DNA of 64,000 nucleotides from Bog-756 sp963699055 (GCA_963699055.1 CAVOTA010000001.1:496001-560000); one strand, 5' to 3'; positions 34,520-43,371 are shown, numbered from the stretch's first letter. Translations and numbers: made by a program. The notes: a model not told the origin generated them from the letters alone.

Positions 34520-35335
34520 ATGATCCGTTACGAAGTCGGTGGGGACCGGGTGGGGCGCATCACGCTCGACCGTCCGGAGGCCCGCAACGCGCTGAGCATC
34601 GAGATGCGTGACGACCTGGTGGACGCCGTGCGCGCCGCCCGCGACGACCCCGGTGTGCGGGCGCTCCTTCTCACCGGCACCGGGGACTCGTTCTGCTCGG
34701 GCATGGACCTGCGAGCCTCGACGGTGGCGAGCGCCGGCGGCGCCGGCTTCGACCCCCGCTCCACCAGCGAGGCCCTGCGCAAGGGTGTGCAGACCATCGT
34801 CCGGGAGCTGTGGGAGCTGGACAAGCCCACCGTGGCCGCCGTCAACGGCACCGCCGTGGGCCCGGGGGCCCACCTGGCCCTGGCCTGCGACTTCGTGCTG
34901 ACCCAGGCGACCACCCGGTTCATCTGGTCCTTCGCCCGCTGGGGCCTGGTCGTCGACGCCGGCGGCGCCTACCTGCTGCCGCGTCTGGTCGGGCTGCCCC
35001 GGGCCAAGGCGCTGGTGCTGCTGGGGGAGGAGGTGGTGGGTTCGGAGGCCGTCGACCTCGGCCTGGCCTACCGGTGCCTCGGCTCGGTGGAGGAGCTGGC
35101 CGGCGCCGCCGAGGAGCTGGCCGTCCGGCTGGCCCAGGGGCCGACCCGGTCGCTCGGGCTGTCCAAGCAGCTGCTGAACGCCAGCTTCGAGACGACCCTG
35201 CCGGTGTCCCTCGACCGCGAGGCGCAGTTCCAGGCCCTCGGCACCGTGTCACCCGAGATGGCCGAGGGTATGGCGGCGTTCAAGGAACGGCGCCCTCCCG
35301 ACTTCGTCGGCTCGTCGGGCGCCGCCGGGGACTGA
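34520..35335 (+). CDS. enoyl-CoA hydratase/isomerase (crotonase superfamily)
   Basis: 271 residues. The N-terminal ITLDRPEARNAL, the first oxyanion segment FCSGMDLRAS and the second NGTAVGPGAHLALACDFV are present, with the helix SFARWGLVVDAGG where hydratase acids usually lie. It acts on an unsaturated acyl-CoA. Its back-to-back position with the IpdAB-like gene recalls the EchA20/IpdAB pairing of steroid C and D ring degradation; the orthology is not proven. It has its own leaderless-type promoter. Confidence 0.87.
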   Translation: MIRYEVGGDRVGRITLDRPEARNALSIEMRDDLVDAVRAARDDPGVRALLLTGTGDSFCSGMDLRASTVASAGGAGFDPRSTSEALRKGVQTIVRELWELDKPTVAAVNGTAVGPGAHLALACDFVLTQATTRFIWSFARWGLVVDAGGAYLLPRLVGLPRAKALVLLGEEVVGSEAVDLGLAYRCLGSVEELAGAAEELAVRLAQGPTRSLGLSKQLLNASFETTLPVSLDREAQFQALGTVSPEMAEGMAAFKERRPPDFVGSSGAAGD

Positions 35336-35411
35336 GTGCCACCCGGTCCGCGCCTCGTCGAGCGGCCGCCCACCGTGGCGTCCGACCCCGGACGGTCCCA
35401 CGTTTCGTGGG

Positions 35412-35417
35412 TATCAT
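35412..35417 (+). promoter_or_regulatory. -10 element of the BVMO operon, probably leaderless
   Basis: TATCAT ends 6 bases before GTG 35424 in a short A/T-richer stretch. No ribosome binding site precedes the GTG. Confidence 0.5.
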
Positions 35418-35423
35418 CTCGTC

Positions 35424-37250
35424 GTGGCTGAAACCCCTCCGGCGGCAGCGGGATACGACCCGGAGTCGGTCCGGGCCAAGTACCTCGCCGAGCGCGACAA
35501 GCGACTGGTCCCACACCGCGCCGACATCCGGGACCTGCGGAGCGACGAGCACTTCGCCCGGTACCGAGCGGACCCGTTCACCCCGCTCGTCGAGCGCGAA
35601 CCGGTGGCCGACGACGTCGACGTGGTGATCGTGGGCGGGGGGATCGCGGGGATCCTGGCGGGTGCGAGCCTGCGCCGTGCCGGCGTCGAGCGGATCCGGA
35701 TCATCGACCAGGCGGGTGGGATCGGCGGCACCTGGTACTGGAACCGGTACCCGGGGGTGATGTGTGACATCGAGTCGTACATCTATCTCCCCATGCTCGA
35801 GGAGCTCGGCTTCGTCCCCTCGCACCGGTATGCGTTCGGCGAGGAGATCCTGCACCACCTCGAAGCGGTCGCCGACCGGTCCGACCTGGTGGACGACGCC
35901 CTCTTCCACACGGGGGTCACCGTGGCCGAATGGCAGGAGGACCCGGGCCGGTGGCGGATCGCCACCGACCGGGGCGACACCGTCACCTGCCGGTGGTACG
36001 TCCTGGCGGTGGGCATCCTCAACCTGATGAAGCTGCCCGACATCCCGGGCATGGAGGAGTTCGCCGGGCACTCGTTCCACTCGGCCCGGTGGGACTACGG
36101 GTACACGGGCGGTGGCCCGGGCGAGCCACTCACCGAGCTGGGGGACAGGTCCGTGGCGCTCTTCGGCACCGGGGCGACCGGCATCCAGTGCGTGCCGCCG
36201 CTGGCCGACGCGGCCAAGGAACTCCTCGTCTTCCACCGCACGCCCTCGGCCATCGGCGAGCGGGGCAACCGGCCCACCGATCCTGCCTTCGGCCGTGGCC
36301 TCACACCGGGGTGGCAGCGGGAGCGCATGGACAACTTCCAGGCGATCATCATGGGTCGGCCGACCGAGGGCGACCTGGTGGACGACGGGTGGACCCACGA
36401 CTACGCCCGGACCCGGAACGTCCGACGCGACGAGGGGATGCCGATCGAGGACTACCTGCGACGCGTCGAGGAGGTCGACTACGAGGTCATGGAGGCGCAC
36501 CGGCACCGGGTCGAGGCGCTGGTTGCCGACCCGGCCACCGCCGAGGTCCTCAAGCCCTACTACCGCTACCTGTGCAAGCGTCCCTGTTTCCACGACGAGT
36601 ACCTCCCCGCCCTGAACGGCGCCAACGTCACCGTGGTCGACTGCCCGGGTGGGGTCGAACGGATCACCGCCCGCGGTCCGGTCGTCGACGGCCGCCAGTA
36701 CGACGTGGACTGCATCGTCTACGCCACCGGGTTCGAGGCAGAGGTGACCCCGCTGCCGCGCCGCGTCGGCCACGAGGTCGTCGGCCGTGGCGGGATCACC
36801 CTGGCCGGGAAGTGGGCGGACGGTGCGGCCAGCCTGTACGGGATGATGAGCCGCGGGTTCCCGAACCTGTTCGTCATGCCCGCCCCGGGTCAGCAGGCGG
36901 TGGTGACGGTCAACTACACGCAGCTGGCCGTGCTCGGGGCCGAGTTCGTGGGCGGCGCCGTGGCCCGGCTGGTCCAGAAGGGCGTCGAGGTGTTCGACGT
37001 CAGCGCCGAGGCCGAGGCGGCATGGACCGCCGAGATCGTCGCCTCCTTCGTCGACGCCAGCGCCGTGCTGTCCACCTGCACGCCGTCACGGATCAACTTC
37101 GAGGGGCACCCCGAGGAGATGAACCCCCGCAACGGCAACTTCGGGCGGGGTCTGGGCGACTGGTTCGCCTACCGGGACCTGCTCGAGGGGTGGCTCGAGG
37201 CCGGGAACCTGGAGGGCCTGGAGCTCGAGGTCCGGCCGGCCCACCCGTGA
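35424..37250 (+). CDS. Baeyer-Villiger-type flavin monooxygenase
   Basis: 608 residues. Two Rossmann motifs are present: GGGIAG (71-76) for FAD and GTGATG (248-253) for NADPH. They flank the type I BVMO fingerprint FAGHSFHSARWD (F213 to D224). The GGTWYWNRYPGVMCD segment (residues 101-115) is also characteristic. The 60-residue N-terminal extension puts it with the longer BVMOs such as those acting on macrocyclic ketones or steroids. It inserts oxygen next to a ketone to give an ester or lactone. GTG 35424 is fixed by a -10 element 6 bases upstream. It is first in a three-gene operon with GTGA overlaps. Confidence 0.9.
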   Translation: MAETPPAAAGYDPESVRAKYLAERDKRLVPHRADIRDLRSDEHFARYRADPFTPLVEREPVADDVDVVIVGGGIAGILAGASLRRAGVERIRIIDQAGGIGGTWYWNRYPGVMCDIESYIYLPMLEELGFVPSHRYAFGEEILHHLEAVADRSDLVDDALFHTGVTVAEWQEDPGRWRIATDRGDTVTCRWYVLAVGILNLMKLPDIPGMEEFAGHSFHSARWDYGYTGGGPGEPLTELGDRSVALFGTGATGIQCVPPLADAAKELLVFHRTPSAIGERGNRPTDPAFGRGLTPGWQRERMDNFQAIIMGRPTEGDLVDDGWTHDYARTRNVRRDEGMPIEDYLRRVEEVDYEVMEAHRHRVEALVADPATAEVLKPYYRYLCKRPCFHDEYLPALNGANVTVVDCPGGVERITARGPVVDGRQYDVDCIVYATGFEAEVTPLPRRVGHEVVGRGGITLAGKWADGAASLYGMMSRGFPNLFVMPAPGQQAVVTVNYTQLAVLGAEFVGGAVARLVQKGVEVFDVSAEAEAAWTAEIVASFVDASAVLSTCTPSRINFEGHPEEMNPRNGNFGRGLGDWFAYRDLLEGWLEAGNLEGLELEVRPAHP

Positions 37251-38905
37251 GCGGACGCCGGCGGGTGGCCGTCGTCACCGGCGGCGGCGGCGGGATCGGC
37301 GCGGGCGTCGCCGAGGAGCTCGGCCGCAACGGCTGGCACGTCGTCACCGTCGATCCGCTGGTGACCCTCGACGGATCGGCGCAGCTGCCGGAGCCCGAGG
37401 AGACGACGGCCGGTCGAATCGTCGCCGCCGGTGGCTCGGCCAGGGCCTCGTCGGTGTCGGTCACCGATGGCGGGGCCGTCCGCACCCTGTTCGCCGAGCT
37501 GGTGGAGGAGCACGGCGGGCTCGACGCCGTGGTCAACGTGGCCGGGATCACCCGACAGACCTACTTCGGCAGGGGCACCGAGGAGGACTGGCTGGCGGTG
37601 CTCGGCGTGCACCTCGGGGGCTACCTGAACGTCCTCGACGCGGCCCTGCCGCTGATGGCCGCCGCCGGACACGGCCGCATCCTCGGCGTCACTTCCGGGT
37701 CGGGGTGGCGGGAGGCGGATGCCGGTGCGTACAGCTGTGCCAAGCGGGCCGTGGCCGCGCTCACGTGGCAGCTCGGTCGCCGGGTGCCACCGGGTGTCAC
37801 CGTGAACGCCATGTCGCCGATCGCCGCCACCCGGATGATGGCCTCGGCCCTGGAACGGGCCCGGAAGGCGGGCCGGTCCGGTGGCGGTGGGATCTCCTTC
37901 CTCTCGGTGGCGAGTCCCGAAGACCTCGGGCCGATCGGGGCCCACCTGGTCGACGGCGGGTTCGGGTGGTGCTCCGGTCAGGTGCTGTTCGCAGGTGGGC
38001 CCGAGGTGGCGGTCATCGACCAGCCGCGGCTCGTCGAGGTGGTCCGCACCGAGGAAGCGGTGTCCCTCGACCGCGTCCTCGACGTCGTCCTCCCCGATGC
38101 GTTCGCCAAGGCGGAGGCCCACCAGGCGAGCGCCGGCGGGGGCAATCCCCGGTTCGGGCCGATCTTCGACGAACCGGCGGGACCCGCGAGCACGCCGGGG
38201 CCGGTACGGTCCTGTGCCGTCGTGTCCGACCGTCCGCAGCTGGCCGCCTCCGTCGCCGCCGCCCTCGAGGCCCGCTCCGTCCGGTGCCACCCGGTGGAGC
38301 CGGCGGTCGGCTTCGGTGCCGCCGCCGACGCGCTGCACGCTCTGGTGGGAGCGACCGGACCGATCGACGCCGTGGTGGTCGCCGTCGCCGGCCGACCGCC
38401 GGCGGACGCCACGGCGGAGCCGTGGGCGCAGGTGCTCGCCGAACACGGAGACCTCGTCGAGCAGCTGCACGCCGATGCCGGTTGGGCCCGTGCCACCGCC
38501 GACTACGCCGCCGGGGCGGCGCGTCCGGTACGACTCGTGACCCTCACCGATGCGACGACCACGGGAGGGCGTAGTCGGGCCCAGGCCGCGGCGCAGCACG
38601 CCCGGGTGGCCGCCGGGGCCACCGAGGGCCGGGTCACGGCCTACGCCGTGGGGCTCGAGGCCCAGGAGGTGACCGCCGCCCCGACGGCGGGCGCACTCGT
38701 CAGCCACCTACTGGGCCATCCCGAGGCCGGCGCCCTGGCCGGCGCCGAGCTGGTGGTCGGCGACGGCTGGCTCGGGATGCGCAGCCACCCCCGACCGATC
38801 GGCGCCGTCACCTACGGTGGTCCGGACCTCCCCGACTGGCTCGACGGGAGGCTTCGCGACATCGTCGGCGCCACCGGCGACCCGGGGGGAGGGCCCTCCG
38901 CGTGA
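37247..38905 (+). CDS. double-domain SDR: active N-terminal dehydrogenase plus degenerate C-terminal Rossmann domain
   Basis: 552 residues, twice the size of a classical SDR. Residues 1-285 form a complete SDR with TGGGGGIGAG, VNVAGIT, Ser in GVTSGSGW and catalytic Tyr/Lys in AYSCAKR. After a linker rich in Gly/Pro, residues about 320-545 repeat the overall alpha/beta layout (CAVVSDRPQLAASVAAALE; DAVVVAVAG; RLVTLTDATT). They lack the Gly-rich cofactor motif and YxxxK, so this half is probably structural or regulatory. GTG 37247 overlaps the BVMO stop. It may make the ketone for the BVMO or act on its product. Confidence 0.82.
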   Translation: MSGRRRVAVVTGGGGGIGAGVAEELGRNGWHVVTVDPLVTLDGSAQLPEPEETTAGRIVAAGGSARASSVSVTDGGAVRTLFAELVEEHGGLDAVVNVAGITRQTYFGRGTEEDWLAVLGVHLGGYLNVLDAALPLMAAAGHGRILGVTSGSGWREADAGAYSCAKRAVAALTWQLGRRVPPGVTVNAMSPIAATRMMASALERARKAGRSGGGGISFLSVASPEDLGPIGAHLVDGGFGWCSGQVLFAGGPEVAVIDQPRLVEVVRTEEAVSLDRVLDVVLPDAFAKAEAHQASAGGGNPRFGPIFDEPAGPASTPGPVRSCAVVSDRPQLAASVAAALEARSVRCHPVEPAVGFGAAADALHALVGATGPIDAVVVAVAGRPPADATAEPWAQVLAEHGDLVEQLHADAGWARATADYAAGAARPVRLVTLTDATTTGGRSRAQAAAQHARVAAGATEGRVTAYAVGLEAQEVTAAPTAGALVSHLLGHPEAGALAGAELVVGDGWLGMRSHPRPIGAVTYGGPDLPDWLDGRLRDIVGATGDPGGGPSA

Positions 38906-39768
38906 CCGACCGACCCGACCGCGTGGTGGATGCCCACGTCCACCTCTGGGATCCCGCCCGGACCGACTGGTACCCGTACCTCTCCCACCCGCTGGGACCG
39001 GCGACGGCGGACACGTCGAGGATGTACCGCCCGTTCACGGTGGACGACTACCGGGCCGAGTCGACCGGCTGGAACGTCGAGAAGATCGTGAACGTCGCCG
39101 CCGCCACCGGCCGGCACTCGATCGACGAGACGATCGAGCTCGACGACGGGGCACCCGGTCGGGGAGGTCCCGACGCCATCATCGGTGGCATCCCCCCGAC
39201 CGAGACGGTGGCCGAGGCCGTCGAGCTGCTCGATCGCCAGATGACCGCGTCGCGCTTCCGCGGCGTGCGGCCCATGGGCCGCTACGAGGGACCGCTGCCC
39301 GATCCGGGCGTGCTCCGCGCCCTGCAGGAGCGGAACCTGGTGTTCGAGCTCATGGCCCATCCCGACCAGTTGCGGGAGGCGGCACGCGGGCTGGCAGATG
39401 TCGACGGCCTGGCCGTGGTGGTGGAGCACGTCGGATGGCCCCGTTCGGGTGCCGACGAGGAGCGGGCCCTGTGGCGGGACGGTATCGACGCGTTGGCCGA
39501 CCTCGGCCCCCGGATCGTGTGCAAGCTCTCGGGACTGGCGATGCCGATGGAGTCCCTGTCCGTCGATGCGTTCGCACCGTGGCTCGGGTACGCCATCGAG
39601 GCGTTCGGGGTCGACCGGTGCATGTTCGCCAGCAACTTCCCGGTGGACTCGATGTACGGCACCTTCGATGAGCTCTACGGCGTGTACGACGAGGTCACCG
39701 CCGGCCTCGACGGTGGATCCCGCGAGAAGCTCTTCGCCACCAACGCCGAGCGCGTCTACCGCTGCTAG
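38902..39768 (+). CDS. metal-dependent hydrolase, amidohydrolase 2 family (lactonase-like)
   Basis: 288 residues, a compact TIM barrel. The N-terminal metal motif DAHVHLWDP is typical of the L-fuconolactonase/2-pyrone-4,6-dicarboxylate hydrolase branch. VVEHVGWP and the C-terminal FASNFPVDSMYG, with Asp as metal ligand, complete the pattern. GTG 38902 overlaps the upstream stop (GTGA). Following a BVMO, which makes esters or lactones, a lactonase-type hydrolase is a sensible third step. That order is inference; the substrate is unknown. Confidence 0.86.
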   Translation: MTDRPDRVVDAHVHLWDPARTDWYPYLSHPLGPATADTSRMYRPFTVDDYRAESTGWNVEKIVNVAAATGRHSIDETIELDDGAPGRGGPDAIIGGIPPTETVAEAVELLDRQMTASRFRGVRPMGRYEGPLPDPGVLRALQERNLVFELMAHPDQLREAARGLADVDGLAVVVEHVGWPRSGADEERALWRDGIDALADLGPRIVCKLSGLAMPMESLSVDAFAPWLGYAIEAFGVDRCMFASNFPVDSMYGTFDELYGVYDEVTAGLDGGSREKLFATNAERVYRC

Positions 39769-40444
39769 GTTCGCCCAGCGGGCGTCGTCGTGCGCATCCT
39801 GACCAGCCCGCGCTCCTCGACGGACTGCCTCTGTGCCGACGGGCGACGACGCCGTGGGTTCGTGGAGGCGCCCGTGTCGAGTGCCCCGTCGTTCGTCGTC
39901 CCCGGACAGGCCGGCCGGCTGGAACGGGTCTGCCGGTCCGACGCCGCACCGCCCGCGGAAGGCACCTGCCCCTGACGGGCGTCTCGGCACTGCTCTCTTT
40001 TCGGCCAGCCGGCTCCGGTCGACGCCCCAGCCACGAATTCTGGCGAGTGGTCGATCAGCAGACCAGTGAATGTTGGCAGCGGGTACGTTTCGGCGATTCT
40101 CCCGTCATCGCTCACTTTTCAGTTGCGTCGCGTGGGGGTCGGCGCGACCATGCCGTGAGGTGGTGCTGCCGCGACCGCAGGCGGCCCCGATGGCGCGAGG
40201 TCCAGTGCGTACCTCGACTGGCAGGTGGGGACGGCGGGCCACCAGATCGGACCTCCCACCGACCGGCCCTGTGTCACGCAAAGGCAACGTGCAATTCGCT
40301 TCACAAATTGGGAGAACGGGTATACCGTGTGAAGGGTAATCATATTATTAGCATATCGTGAGGGTTTCTTGCCGCGCGACATGTTGTATGGCGGGTGCTC
40401 CTCTTCGATAATAGACACCATCAAGAGAGAAGGGTTATATCATA
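39769..40444. other. 676-base intergenic region with an A/T-rich 3' part and possible structured RNA
   Basis: No convincing gene is seen. From about 40270 the GC content drops visibly and several short inverted repeats occur (CACG/CGTG, CAATT/AATTG, ACGG/CCGT and CTTCACA/TGTGAAG at 40299-40305/40328-40334). A run of A/T-rich promoter-like words (TATTAT, GATAAT) lies at 40340-40420. The region leads into the secreted lectin-like gene. Confidence 0.5.
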
Positions 40445-40981
40445 ATGCCACATCTGTCATTTCCACGACTCGCCCTTTGGGCCGCCGGTTGTTCGGTGAT
40501 CTGCGCCGCCAGTCTGGGCACGGTCAGCCTCATCGGAGGCGGCGCCGCCACTGCTGCGAGCCACCCCGTCGTCGCGACGACGACGACCGTGTTTGTGTCG
40601 GCGACGCATCCATTCACCAATTCGGGAGTAGCGGTAACCCAAGGCGAAACGATCTCGATGAGCGCCACGGGTGAAGCTGCGTATAACGGTCCGACGCATG
40701 AGTACGGTCCGGATGGGGTTGCCCTCAACGGAGAGGTCAATAACGGGACGGGCACGTGTCTCCTCGCCCAGTACACCTCGGTGCCGAAGTGGACTGCGCC
40801 GGGCCTGCCCTGCTTGTCCCTCATCGCCTACTTCACCGAAGGGACCAACCACGTGACCTTCTTCGTCGGGAAGGACGACACGCTCGTCGCGCCGGTGTCC
40901 GGCGAACTGATCCTCGGATTCAACGACCAGTACTACGGCGACAACAGCAAGGGCTACACGGTGACGATCACCGTCTCGTAG
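40445..40981 (+). CDS. secreted LecA (PA-IL)-like calcium-dependent lectin domain protein
   Basis: 178 residues. A signal peptide covers about residues 1-38 (hydrophobic LALWAAGCSVICAASLGTV, then ATAAS). The mature part has the LecA layout: SGVAVTQGETISMSATG matches the NPGDVITI strand, YNGPTHEYGPDG matches LecA's YGPTQKWGPQG, and GFNDQYYGDNSKGYTVTI matches YND...GNNSGSFSVNI. The Asp and Asp-Asn of the calcium site are largely kept, although the loop is two residues shorter. Sugar binding is possible but untested. AGAAGG precedes ATG 40445. Base composition is clearly less GC-rich than the catabolic genes. Confidence 0.75.
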   Translation: MPHLSFPRLALWAAGCSVICAASLGTVSLIGGGAATAASHPVVATTTTVFVSATHPFTNSGVAVTQGETISMSATGEAAYNGPTHEYGPDGVALNGEVNNGTGTCLLAQYTSVPKWTAPGLPCLSLIAYFTEGTNHVTFFVGKDDTLVAPVSGELILGFNDQYYGDNSKGYTVTITVS

Positions 40982-41032
40982 ACCTGACGTCGTCCTGCGC
41001 ACCGTCGGCGCAGTACCCGTCAGCACCGACGA

Positions 41033-41066
41033 GAGTACCCGGGGGTCGCACCACCCCCGGGTACTC
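41033..41066. terminator. strong stem-loop downstream of the lectin-like gene
   Basis: A perfect 14-base inverted repeat (GAGTACCCGGGGGT and its complement) with a 6-base loop begins 52 bases after the stop codon. There is no T-tract. It is the longest perfect hairpin I found in the window. Confidence 0.65.
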
Positions 41067-41680
41067 GCACGCCTACAGGTACGCGTCGTGGCCGCATGCC
41101 CGGTCGGCCGGTCCGCAGAAGTGCCGGGCGGTCAACGATCCGCCGTAACCGTGGAGACGACAGCGAGTACGGCCAGTCCCACGCCGGGTGGGGAACAAGG
41201 AGGATTGCGAGCAGGTCGTCCGGGCTGATTGACCAGGACGTCCGTCAACCGGTGCGGGAGCACGGCACTCGGGCGTGACGCTCTCCTGGCTCTGCCTCGT
41301 CTCCACCCGGATCCGCCGACAGGTGCGCCCGAGCCGGGGTGGATGGATGTTCGGCACCCACAGGTTGGGGCCCCCCGGCGGCACTCGCCATCGATCGGCC
41401 TCGTGGACGGCTTCGGAATCGAGGCCGCCTCAGATCGCCGGGTCGGCGGCGGTTCTGGACTGGCGGGCGCCTGCGACCCGCGAGCTGCCGTGCTCGGGCA
41501 CGTCGGGAGTCACGCAGCCATCATGATCGGCAAGGCGGCCCGGTGTGCCCAGGCCGTGAACTCCGCCTGAGGATCCGCCGGTCCCCGAACGAACGACGGA
41601 TCGAAGGCCGATCGAGGCGAGTGGACGCCTGTCCCCGGATGTCGTGCCTCGTCCGCCAGATCCGGTCGCGGCCTCCTCGG
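41067..41680. other. gene-poor stretch
   Basis: About 600 bases without a supportable gene. Short open frames exist on both strands, including a minus-strand frame ending at 41073 whose tail reads FCGPADRACGHDAYL, but none has a ribosome site plus recognisable domain. Possibly degraded coding DNA. Confidence 0.35.
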
Positions 41681-42421
41681 TCAGGAGAAGACCGGAGCGG
41701 CCGGCCTGGTCACGGCGGCCCGTCCCTTGGGCTCCTCCCAGTCCTCCTGGCGGCCCAGGGCCGTGATGTCCAGGCACCTGTAGACGTCCAGGTCCACTTC
41801 CTCGCCACCGCGGCCGAACGTGGAGTACGTGTGAAAGACGTCGTCCCCGACGCGCAGGAAGCAGCTGAACCCGCCCACTTCGCCCGATGCGTCGTCGGCC
41901 CAGGCCGGGTCGAGCGCGATGAGCTCGGCATGGCTCCGGTAGTTGAAGACCACCGGGGTGACCGCCGGGTCGAGGGTGGCCCCGAAGTCGTAGTTGAAAT
42001 CGCTCCCGAACGAGGAATACCAGGGGAACGTCCAGCCGTGTTCGGCACGGTAGTCGGCGAGCTTGGGGTAGGGGGCGCGGGAGATCGCGGCATAAGCCGT
42101 ATCGCGCGTCCGGAGATGCACGAACAGGGCCGGAGCCATCTCGTCCATGGTCGCGGTGCAGCTGGGGCACGCCTTCTCCCACTCCGGGTCGTACATGGCG
42201 TGCCGCACGATGAGCTGCGAACAGCCATCGAAGAGGTCGGCCAGTCCGACTGGACCGTCCGGTCCCTGGAACGAGTAGGCCTTCTCGATCGCTACCATCG
42301 GTAGCCGCCGCCGGTCAGCGTTCAACGCGTCCCGCTGTCGGGTCAGTTCCTTCTCCCGGATCAGCAATTCCTTGCGTGCGGCGAGCCACTCCTCACGTGT
42401 GACGACTTCGGGCAGATTCAC
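41681..42421 (-). CDS. DUF899 family thioredoxin-like protein
   Basis: 246 residues. DUF899 landmarks are the N-terminal REEWLAARKELLIREKE helix, GLADLFDGCSQLIVRHAMY and the conserved CPSCTATMDE site (a CxxC pair). FPWYSSFGSDFNYDFG is also typical, and the end reads HTYSTFGRGGEE...YRCLD. The family has a thioredoxin-like fold and no established reaction. There is no signal peptide. GTG 42421 has GGAGG five bases upstream. It stands alone inside the low-GC island and is the only apparently intact cytosolic gene there. Confidence 0.88.
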   Translation of the reverse strand: MNLPEVVTREEWLAARKELLIREKELTRQRDALNADRRRLPMVAIEKAYSFQGPDGPVGLADLFDGCSQLIVRHAMYDPEWEKACPSCTATMDEMAPALFVHLRTRDTAYAAISRAPYPKLADYRAEHGWTFPWYSSFGSDFNYDFGATLDPAVTPVVFNYRSHAELIALDPAWADDASGEVGGFSCFLRVGDDVFHTYSTFGRGGEEVDLDVYRCLDITALGRQEDWEEPKGRAAVTRPAAPVFS

Positions 42422-42976
42422 CGCGACCTCCGAACTTCAAGGCCAGGCCGGGGTGCCTGGCACCACCACGACGAGCGAGGAGGTCCACGAAGGACGTCTC
42501 GCACCTGCTTTTGACATGGTAATGGGGTGGGCTGCGCCGCGTGGGTGGAAGCCATTCCAGCGCGTTGCGATCTCACGGGTGACGTCATGACTCCCAGCTC
42601 GAAGGCGTAGTGCTCGGCAGTGCCTCCAGCGGCGTGAGGCGGCACCCGCCGAGGGGTCTCGGGTCGTGGATCCCCGTCAACGAACCACCGCCTCGACGGA
42701 TTCCGGGGGCGCAGGAGACGACCGACTCCTGGGCCCTCTGCCTCACGCGACCCGGGTGCCTGGACGCAGGGGAGGACCGAATACGACACTGGAGGAAGCG
42801 GTCGCCCTCGCCTGCCCGATGCCCAGGTAGCGCCCTCGAACTGATCGGGGGGAGCACCGCACTGTCTCGGGGCGGTCGAAGCGTGCATAAGCGACCGCCC
42901 CCGTGGGCGTGAGTCGGGAACCGACCGAGCGGAACGGCATCACCTGCACGGGGTCCGCAGGCATGGGTGCCTCTGG
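42422..42976. other. gene-poor stretch
   Basis: About 550 bases with no supportable gene on either strand. It contains the upstream region of the DUF899 gene, but no clear promoter pair could be assigned. Confidence 0.35.
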
Positions 42977-43192
42977 CGGAACGTCGGGACGAACAACCGC
43001 ATCGGACGGATCATGCTCATGAGCGCGGGGATTCCGCTCTCGTCGGCTGGGATCCAACTCGGGATCATCCTGACGGACAGGCCTCACGAACAGGGGCCAC
43101 TCCGGCTTGCCGTCCTGGGGCACTTCCTCCTTGGAGCCTCGCTCGTGACCGGTGGTAACGGCCTCAGGATCAGAGCCAAGAAGGGCCGCCGC
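42977..43192 (+). pseudogene. possible vestige of a DUF2892-like membrane protein
   Basis: Read in frame, this segment gives RNVGTNNRIGRI followed by two hydrophobic stretches (GIQLGIILT; LAVLGHFLLGASLVTGG). That matches the NVGxxDRxxR start and two-helix layout of DUF2892. No ATG, GTG or TTG lies in frame before the motif, and the frame runs on far past the usual end. It is therefore either a remnant or a chance similarity. Confidence 0.3.
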
Positions 43193-43342
43193 TCACGTCA
43201 GCCATTCCACCGAAGGGGTGTCCCCGGTGTGGGCGCGTCGTCGAGGCAGCAGTGCGTGCGCTCCGGGGACGGCCCCGCTCCGTCACGAGCGGGGATCCCG
43301 GACCCGGACGCGAACGGTCCGGTCCGGAGCCACCGACCGCCG

Positions 43343-43364
43343 CGGGCGGGACCGGGACCGCCCG
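43343..43364 (-). terminator. stem-loop after the pentapeptide-repeat gene
   Basis: A perfect 7-base stem (CGGGCGG / CCGCCCG) with an 8-base loop lies 7 bases beyond the stop codon at 43372 on the minus strand. There is no T-tract. Confidence 0.45.
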
Positions 43365-43371
43365 TCCTTGG

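Noticed and set aside
40270..40335. Firm c-di-GMP-I riboswitch call
   Set aside because: Only fragments of the consensus are present; the second conserved GCAAAG block with its flanking stem is absent.
41073..41384. Minus-strand frame ending FCGPADRACGHDAYL
   Set aside because: No ribosome site, no recognisable domain, and composition like flanking non-coding DNA; kept only as a possible remnant.
42511..42516. Consensus -35 box TTGACA on the plus strand
   Set aside because: No -10 element lies 16-18 bases downstream and no gene follows.
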